Part shown: positions 18,490 to 23,168 of the stretch, piece by piece
Layout: each line of letters begins with the position of its first letter
Position numbering within the stretch: the first letter of the stretch is position 1
Assembly (NCBI GenBank): GCA_027486655.1
Contig: JAIXOR010000029.1
Coordinates: forward strand, 1 to 42,857
Length of the DNA: 42,857 nt
DNA from: Verrucomicrobiaceae bacterium
GTDB lineage: Bacteria; Verrucomicrobiota; Verrucomicrobiia; Verrucomicrobiales; Akkermansiaceae
Direction of reading: 5' to 3'
Made by a program: the position numbers and the translations under genes
Notes under the pieces: generated by a model
The model's input: only the letters and a program-made list of their open reading frames with translations
What the model was told of the DNA's origin: nothing
Databases searched by the model: none

Positions 18490-19074
18490 CTACGATTGCA
18501 GGAACATCCGCCAATCCCGGATGCCGTGGGGATTGCGGATGAACGCGGTGGCGGGCATCGCCTTTGGCACACGGGGTTTGCGCAGCAGGCTCAAGCCCGC
18601 TTCTTGGGGCAGGCGCGCGCCTTTTTTCGAGTTCACCTCGCGGTGCGAGAGCACGCAGTTTTCCCAGGTGGTCCTGCCACCACGCGAGAGCGGCACAATG
18701 TGGTCGATGTTGCCTTCGTGCGGTGCGAGCTTGCGGCCGGTGTATTGGCAGACGCCACCGTCGCGTTCCCAAATGCCGCGCGCGCCAAGACGCGGACGGC
18801 AGACGGGCACTTTGGCGTAGTTCGCCGCCACGATCACCGTGGGCACTCGAATGGGACCACGCGGAGTCTGGATGGCCAGATCCTCCTCACGCACGGGCAG
18901 CTTCAACCAATCCTCCCATTTCACCGGCAAGATGGAATCCTCGCCGCGTACATCGAGTCCGGTCGCGGCTCCGCTCGCCATCATGCAGAAGGCGTCGGCC
19001 GGGGTCTTGGCATGGATCGCCTGCCAGTTGCGGTTGAGCACCAGCACAGTGGTTTTGTGGAGGATGTCGCTCAT
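18490..19074 (-). CDS. HNH endonuclease family protein
   Basis: A 194-aa protein from the ATG at 19074. The N-terminal half (TTVLVLNRNWQAIHAKTPADAFCMM) is shared by a widespread group of small HNH proteins. The nuclease core is complete: CQYTGRKL, then NIDHIVPLSRGG with the general-base His, WENCVLSHREVNSKKG with the Asn, and the trailing basic segment. The first metal-binding cysteine pair is partial (CQYT). It lies 49 bp after rtcB on the same strand, so they probably share a transcript. DNA or RNA specificity cannot be told. Confidence 0.87.
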   Translation of the reverse strand: MSDILHKTTVLVLNRNWQAIHAKTPADAFCMMASGAATGLDVRGEDSILPVKWEDWLKLPVREEDLAIQTPRGPIRVPTVIVAANYAKVPVCRPRLGARGIWERDGGVCQYTGRKLAPHEGNIDHIVPLSRGGRTTWENCVLSHREVNSKKGARLPQEAGLSLLRKPRVPKAMPATAFIRNPHGIRDWRMFLQS

Positions 19075-19082
19075 GGAAGAAG

Positions 19083-19115
19083 TTGCTAGTTTTCAGTGTT
19101 CAGTTTTCAGGAAGA
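19083..19115 (+). repeat. 33-bp intergenic repeat, copy 1
   Basis: A stretch between the HNH gene and rtcB containing GTTTTCAGTGTTCAGTTTTC. It is identical over 33 bp to 25895-25927, in the same orientation, 6.8 kb away. It is made of CAGTTTTCAGT-like half-repeats. See the second copy for a fuller palindromic form. Confidence 0.85.
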
Positions 19116-19123
19116 AAAGAGGA

Positions 19124-20518
19124 TCAGTCTTCCGCCCTTTCCCCTGCGGGAGCCATTTTCACGAGTTTGGGATCGAAGCGGCCGAGCACTTCGACGAGGT
19201 CGGTCTGCGCGGCCATGACGCTGTGGATGTCCTTGTAAACGCCGGGAACCTCATCGAGGCCGGACGAGAGGAGATCGACGCCACGTTCTTTGAGCAGCTT
19301 TTTGGTGCCGCTCCAGGTGAAGGATTGCAGCGCCTTCTTGCGGCTCATCACGCGGCCTGCGCCGTGCGATGCGCTGTTCAAGGAAGCCGGCTCGCCTTTT
19401 CCGCGCACAAGGAATCCGGGCGATGCCATCGATCCGGGGATGATTCCCATCACGCCTTCGCCCGCCGGGGTCGCGCCCTTTCGGTGGACGATGAGTTCCT
19501 TTCGCTCACCGTTCACGACGTGCGTTTCCTTCCAGGCGAAGTTGTGGTGGTTCTCAATATCGAGGATCACCTTGGCACCCACCTTTTTCGCGATGTGCTT
19601 GTGGATGAGTTCGTGGTTGGCGGCGGCATAGAGGCCCATGAGGTTCATGGTGTTCCAGTATTCCTGACCATCCGCCTCATCGAGCGTGAGCCATGCCAAG
19701 TGCTTGAGTTCTTTCGGAAGATTCGAGCGGCGGGCCATGGCGCGTTTGCTGTAAACGTCGCAGACCTGCGCGCCGGTCCCACGCGATCCCGAGTGGCTCA
19801 GCAGTGCAAGGTATTCGCCGGGCGGAAACCCGAGCGAATCATCCGTCACGGTGAACGCGCCGAACTCGACGAAGTGGTTTCCGCTTCCGCTGGTGCCAAG
19901 TTGTTTCCAGGCCTTGTCGCGCAGGTGCTTGGTCACCGGGGAAACGGACCAGTCCTCGTCCATCACATCGTGATCGCGTCGATCCTTGAACTCCGCGCCG
20001 ATCCCGAAGCGGGTTTCGCTTTCAATGATGTTTGCCAAACGATCGCGCTGGCCGGGGATGAGGTTCGCCTTGCGATCATACACGGTGAGCTTCATGCGGC
20101 ACGCGATGTCAACGCCGACGGCATAAGGAATCACGGCGTTTTCCGTGGCAAGAACGCCACCGATCGGCAGGCCGTATCCGACGTGCGCGTCGGGCATCAG
20201 CGCCCCGGCCACGGCGACGGGCAGCGCGCAGGCGTTGGCCATCTGCTTGACGGCTTCCGCTTCCAGGTCGCTTCCCCATTGACGCCACGGAGCGAGTTCC
20301 GCCCGGGGCGTGAAGGCCGGACGATCGAGGGCGCGGGCCAATGGCGCGCGGAGCGGATCGTCGAAAAACGTCGAAGGATCGGCGATGATGCGGGAGATGT
20401 CCTGCGGCAGCGCCGCGCCGTCGTTTCCGGCGGCGATGAACTCACGGATGAACCCGTGGGCATGTTGCATGGCTTCCCCTTCGGGCACGCCGAGATGAAT
20501 GAGATCTTTGGTTTTCAT
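19124..20518 (-). CDS. rtcB: 3'-5' RNA ligase RtcB
   Basis: GTP- and Mn-dependent ligase that joins 2',3'-cyclic phosphate (or 3'-phosphate) and 5'-OH RNA ends, as left by anticodon nucleases. The 464-aa protein starts at the ATG at 20518. Conserved blocks are PDAHVGYGLPIGGVLAT (metal Asp/His), YAVGVDIACRMK (metal Cys), GTSGSGNHFVEFG, LLSHSGSRGTG, ENHHNFAW, PGSMASPGFLVRG and NSASHGAGRVMSR, which holds the His that becomes guanylated. The C-terminus carries GVYKDIHSVMAAQTDLVEVLGRF. No archease, RtcA or RtcR is in the window. Directly upstream on the same strand is an array of tRNA and tRNA-like units, the type of RNA this enzyme repairs. Confidence 0.95.
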   Translation of the reverse strand: MKTKDLIHLGVPEGEAMQHAHGFIREFIAAGNDGAALPQDISRIIADPSTFFDDPLRAPLARALDRPAFTPRAELAPWRQWGSDLEAEAVKQMANACALPVAVAGALMPDAHVGYGLPIGGVLATENAVIPYAVGVDIACRMKLTVYDRKANLIPGQRDRLANIIESETRFGIGAEFKDRRDHDVMDEDWSVSPVTKHLRDKAWKQLGTSGSGNHFVEFGAFTVTDDSLGFPPGEYLALLSHSGSRGTGAQVCDVYSKRAMARRSNLPKELKHLAWLTLDEADGQEYWNTMNLMGLYAAANHELIHKHIAKKVGAKVILDIENHHNFAWKETHVVNGERKELIVHRKGATPAGEGVMGIIPGSMASPGFLVRGKGEPASLNSASHGAGRVMSRKKALQSFTWSGTKKLLKERGVDLLSSGLDEVPGVYKDIHSVMAAQTDLVEVLGRFDPKLVKMAPAGERAED

Positions 20519-20678
20519 GTTTTTTGTTAGATAGTGGAACCCGCTCTGGCGGTGGTGTTTGTTTTCATCGGAATCTACCGGAAGAAACATCGTTCAGAAA
20601 CCACTGAGTTCACTGAGCACCGCTGAAGGCACTGACGTTTGTGCAAGTGCCCTCCGTGGTGCCCGGTGGCTCGAAAAC
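20519..20678 (-). other. rtcB leader region with a 13-codon ORF
   Basis: The stretch between the array and rtcB. Closest to rtcB, a mini-ORF (20568 to 20527) encodes MKTNTTARAGSTI and stops 8 nt before the rtcB ATG. Its first 23 bp recur inverted at 21164-21186. A 6-bp-stem hairpin (GGCACT/AGTGCC, 20628-20651) lies further upstream. No promoter was recognised. A leader-peptide role is possible but unproven. Confidence 0.35.
20546..20568 (-). repeat. 23-bp inverted repeat, left copy
   Basis: On the minus strand it reads ATGAAAACAAACACCACC followed by GCCAG. It matches the plus-strand sequence at 21164-21186 with one mismatch (C/T at base 18). The two copies face outward and bracket the tRNA array. 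Both could encode a peptide beginning MKTNTTA. Confidence 0.8.
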
Positions 20679-20746
20679 TGGTGAACCCGCAGGGATATGC
20701 GCCCTGCTCCGCCGGTTAAAAGCCGGCTGAAGCCAGTGCTCCGTTC
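20679..20746 (-). ncRNA. Degenerate tRNA-like unit, UUU (Lys-type) anticodon
   Basis: Minus-strand cloverleaf-like unit of 68 nt. The anticodon arm is GCCGG-CTTTTAA-CCGGC, with the same loop as bacterial tRNA-Lys(UUU) (anticodon at 20720-20718). The T-like arm is CAGGG-CGCATAT-CCCTG, followed by CGGGTTC and then A-CCA. The 5' acceptor strand is poor: only GAAC pairs with GTTC, and a short GGAGC-ACTG-GCTTC arm replaces the D-arm. It starts 7 nt after the CCA of the tRNA-His unit. It is either a decayed tRNA or a tRNA mimic. Confidence 0.45.
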
Positions 20747-20753
20747 TCAAGAT

Positions 20754-20828
20754 TGGGTTGACCAACCGGACTTGCACCGGCACGGCCGCCTTCACAGGGC
20801 GGGATGCTACTGTTACAACATGGTCAAC
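20754..20828 (-). tRNA. tRNA-His (GUG) with atypical D- and T-loops
   Basis: The acceptor stem TTGACCA/TGGTCAA pairs over all 7 bp. The anticodon arm is CCGCC-CTGTGAA-GGCGG, giving anticodon GUG at 20795-20793. Histidine identity is supported by G at -1 (20828), discriminator C73 (20757) and an encoded CCA (20756-20754). Odd features: the T-loop is TGCAAGT, so position 55 is G and cannot become pseudouridine. The D-arm is weak (about 3 bp) with loop AACAGTA, lacking the G18-G19 pair. The D-loop/T-loop elbow is therefore non-standard. It sits in a tight array upstream of rtcB. Confidence 0.75.
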
Positions 20829-20837
20829 ATGGGGAAA

Positions 20838-20870
20838 TGGCGCTCCCGCGAGGACTTGCACCTCGGGAGC
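20838..20870 (-). ncRNA. Acceptor/T-arm minihelix ending in GCCA
   Basis: A 33-nt hairpin: GCTCCCGAGG, loop TGCAAGT, then CCT-CG-CGGGAGC, followed by G and CCA. The stem gives 10 bp with a 2-nt CG bulge. It resembles the top half of a tRNA (acceptor plus T-arm, discriminator G, CCA tail) with no D- or anticodon arm. The loop matches the T-loop of the neighbouring tRNA-His. It ends 9 nt before that tRNA's G-1. A tRNA-mimic substrate for CCA-recognising enzymes is inferred. Confidence 0.5.
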
Positions 20871-20875
20871 TTGTA

Positions 20876-20942
20876 GGATCGTGGATTGCAGATTGCGGAT
20901 GGTTTCTGCGGCTGACTCTTCGATGCCAGACATCCACGATCC
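20876..20942 (-). ncRNA. 67-nt stem-loop unit within the tRNA array
   Basis: An 11-bp perfect inverted repeat, GGATCGTGGAT (20876-20886) and ATCCACGATCC (20932-20942), closes a 45-nt loop. It fills the space between the CAU tRNA and the minihelix with 5-9 nt linkers. A long closing stem around a tRNA-sized loop is reminiscent of bacterial Y RNAs, but I see no clear Ro-binding consensus and no Ro gene in the window. Confidence 0.45.
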
Positions 20943-20951
20943 AGAGATGGG

Positions 20952-21023
20952 TTGCGGAGGCCGGATTCGAACCGGCGATACGCGGCGTATGAGACCGCTG
21001 CCTTACCGCTTGGCGACTCCGCG
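20952..21023 (-). tRNA. tRNA with CAU anticodon (Met/Ile2 class)
   Basis: A canonical 72-nt cloverleaf: D-arm GCC...GGC with GG in the loop, anticodon arm GCGGT-CTCATAC-GCCGC (anticodon CAU at 20991-20989), and T-arm GCCGG-TTCGAAT-CCGGC. The acceptor is CGCGGAG/CTCCGCA, so position 1-72 is a C-A mismatch, the hallmark of initiator tRNA. However, the D-stem 11-24 pair is C-G and the anticodon stem lacks the three G-C pairs of initiators. CCA is not encoded (ACCC). It could be an elongator Met, an initiator-like or an Ile2 (lysidine) tRNA. It is the first unit of the array. Confidence 0.85.
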
Positions 21024-21163
21024 GTTTGGAAAATGAATGGCAGGGACCGACCTCCGGGCGGTCCGTGTGCTTGTAGCGTGAATGAAGAGCCTTGAACCGG
21101 CCGTCACATTCGCATCGCATGCCCACGGACGCCCCGGAAATGCGTCCCTGCCTGTTTGAACCA

Positions 21164-21186
21164 ATGAAAACAAACACCACTGCCAG
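21164..21186 (+). repeat. 23-bp inverted repeat, right copy
   Basis: Begins ATGAAAACAAACACCACT and continues GCCAG. It is the inverted partner of 20546-20568, with one mismatch. On this side the frame from the ATG stays open for 66 codons, to 21364, but the downstream peptide shows no recognisable domain and I do not call it a gene. Confidence 0.8.
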
Positions 21187-21315
21187 TCCGGTAGAAGGAC
21201 TCGCACCCGCTGGAAGATTTCACGGCGGATCTTTCGGTGTTTCAGGCACACCTCCCGTGGCATATCAAACGACTGCCAAGCCTCTGGTTTGTGATATCTT
21301 TACCAGGGCGTGGAA

Positions 21316-21483
21316 ACGGGCCGCATTCCTCCCGTGCGGGCCGTCGCTGGGACGGTCCGCTTGACAGTTCGCCGCCGTCGGGCGACCGTTTGTGCGGTCG
21401 TCCGGAAGCATGCGCCTCTTGCAGGGACTTGTGGAATGGGTGGCCGTTTCCGCCCCGCCGCCGGTTGCCGCCGGCGGCGGGGC
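21316..21483 (+). ncRNA. Cluster of four hairpins, possible structured RNA
   Basis: Stems in order: ACGGG/CCCGT (21316-21335); GCGGGCCGTC/GACGGTCCGC (21336-21360); CGGGCGACCG/CGGTCGTCCG (21379-21404); and a 13-bp perfect GCCCCGCCGCCGG/CCGGCGGCGGGGC (21452-21483) followed by CTTTACG. The second and third stems each contain a G-T opposition that pairs (G-U) only in plus-strand RNA. That points to a plus-strand transcript whose last stem could be terminator-like. I could not match it to tmRNA, RNase P, SRP or 6S RNA. Confidence 0.4.
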
Positions 21484-21596
21484 CTTTACGCCCGTGGGGT
21501 TATGGATGGAACATCATGGGATGGATCTGTGGGGTTTGGATTCTGGAATGCGGTCCAATAAACCGCTGGAAAAAAGGGTGATTTCGGGGAAAGCAA

Positions 21597-21629
21597 GAAC
21601 CCCGCCGGCTTCGGGAGCGGGCGGGGTTC
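21597..21629. terminator. GC-rich hairpin, possible bidirectional terminator
   Basis: GAACCCCGCC and GGCGGGGTTC form a 10-bp perfect stem with an inner GCT/AGC stem and TCGGG loop. Neither side has a strong T-run (minus side TTGCTTTCC). It lies between the AAA ATPase gene end and the hairpin/tRNA region and may insulate them. Confidence 0.35.
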
Positions 21630-21964
21630 GAAAAGGAAACCGATGAATGATTCGGATCTTGAACTACCTGCCTGCCACCATGGGATCGTTGCCGAAACGA
21701 AGTCGGCCCGGGTTTGCCACTGGGCTGCATCCCTTTATGGACCGCTCCATGCCATGGATCATATCCACGACCGGCGACCATGAGGCCTGCTGGGAATGTT
21801 TGGGATATGTCGCGTTGGTGATCATGTGCGCTGAAGGTTTTGAGGAGATATGGGTTTGATCACGATGTGTCAACTCCATAGATGAAAAATATCCGATTTT
21901 TCATTCCGAGTGGAATTCGTCTTCCTTCGGCCGCGTTATCTGTTAGATCGGATTCCCTTCATTC
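21630..21964. other. Intergenic stretch with no recognised gene
   Basis: About 335 bp downstream of the AAA ATPase gene. It contains a CTGTTAGA motif (21940-21947) and short palindromes such as GGATCATATCC. No convincing ORF or tRNA was found on either strand. Confidence 0.4.
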
Positions 21965-23065
21965 TCACTCGAAGCTCCACGCGCGCTTCGATCCGGCGAG
22001 ATCCTTCGGGCGGGTTTCTCCTTCGTGGGAAACCAGTTCGATTTTCTTCGCCTCGCAAGTGGCGGTGAGGGCATCCGAGAGGGTCTGCGAGTGGGTGACC
22101 ACGAGGATTTGTGTATCGCGGTGGGCGCTGGCGATGAGGTCTGCGAGCGGCTGGATCAGGCCGGTGTGCAGGCTGGCCTCGGGTTCGTTGAGGACCATCA
22201 GCGGCGGCGGTTTGGGCGAGAGCAGGGCGGCGGCGAGGCAGAAGAAGCGCAGCGTGCCATCGGAGAGTTCCGCGGCGTGCATGCGGCGCTTGAGGTCGGG
22301 GGACTCGAGGCAGAGTTGGAAGGCACCGGTTTCATCGACAGGGCTCCAGCCCATATCGGGAAAGGCGGAGTGGATGGCGGCCTGGAGTGTCTCGCCGTGC
22401 GAGGCCTCGATGATCGTCTGCAGGGTGGCGGCGAGGTTGGTGCCGTCGTGTGCGAGCACCGGCGACCAGGAGCCGAGGCGAGGCATGCGGAGCGGCGAAT
22501 CGGCATCGGTGCGGAACTGGTGATAGAAGCGCCACGAGAGGAGGGTCTCGCGTGCGGCGGCGACGGCGGGGTGGCGGATGCCGTCGCGCAGTTCGCTGAT
22601 CATCGATTCCGGCGCGTGGATGGGCAGGGATGCGGCTTCCATGGTGCCATCCGGGTTTCTCGCCTCCAGATGCGGGCCCTTGCGGCGGGCCATCGATTTC
22701 CCGGAGAAGAGGAGATTCTCGTTCTTGATCTCGGGATCGGTGCGGAAAAGCGAGGGGCTTTCGGGTCCCAGCGCGACCATGCCGCACTCCAGGTTGAAGC
22801 GGAAGTCCGTGTGTTCGATGTCCCAGGATACGCGGCGGGCTTCATCGTTGCGGCGCTTGCCGGCCCAGAGGGCGCTGGGCATGCCGCCTTCCCGGGCGAG
22901 GGCCTCGGCGAAGCGGCCTTCCGCCATGCGCTGGAGCAGGGAGAGCGCCCGGTAGACGTTGGATTTGCCCACGCCGTTGCCGCCGGTGACGACCGTGACG
23001 GGTCCGAGTTTCAGGCGCAGTTCGCGCAGGGACCGGTAGCCGCGGATCTGGATCGATTGAAGCAC
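21965..23065 (-). CDS. AAA-family ATPase (RecF/SMC-like, AAA_21 type)
   Basis: A predicted DNA- or complex-remodelling ATPase of the ABC-type head fold. I start at the GTG at 23065 (366 aa), where LQSIQIRGYRSLREL begins as in relatives. An ATG at 23125 adds a basic 20-residue leader. Motifs are Walker A GGNGVGKSN (28-36), the signature-like AELSDGTLRFFCLAAALLSP, Walker B LMVLNEPEASLHTGL and the H-loop ILVVTHSQTL. Such stand-alone proteins occur in defence and repair contexts, but no toxin or nuclease partner is adjacent. It is divergent from ileS. Confidence 0.82.
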   Translation of the reverse strand: MLQSIQIRGYRSLRELRLKLGPVTVVTGGNGVGKSNVYRALSLLQRMAEGRFAEALAREGGMPSALWAGKRRNDEARRVSWDIEHTDFRFNLECGMVALGPESPSLFRTDPEIKNENLLFSGKSMARRKGPHLEARNPDGTMEAASLPIHAPESMISELRDGIRHPAVAAARETLLSWRFYHQFRTDADSPLRMPRLGSWSPVLAHDGTNLAATLQTIIEASHGETLQAAIHSAFPDMGWSPVDETGAFQLCLESPDLKRRMHAAELSDGTLRFFCLAAALLSPKPPPLMVLNEPEASLHTGLIQPLADLIASAHRDTQILVVTHSQTLSDALTATCEAKKIELVSHEGETRPKDLAGSKRAWSFE

Positions 23066-23168
23066 GGCCCCAGCGTAGCAGCCGCAGGCCCGGCGGAAAG
23101 CCCGGGAATCGTGGGTTTTTCCCATGGTTGACCCCGGGGGAGGGCGTTGCTAGCGTCCGCGCCCCGTC

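Noticed and set aside
20876..20942. Bacterial Y RNA
   Set aside because: The closed-stem shape is suggestive, but I could not see a convincing Ro-binding motif and no Ro60-like gene is in the window; kept only as a stem-loop unit.
21180..21270. Further tRNA around the GGTGCGAGTCC motif
   Set aside because: Several 5-bp hairpins can be drawn, but the T-stem is poorly paired and no acceptor stem closes them, so I do not call a tRNA.
21164..21364. 66-codon peptide gene beginning MKTNTTA
   Set aside because: Only the first 23 bp is shared with the other repeat copy; the rest has no recognisable features and runs into the hairpin cluster.
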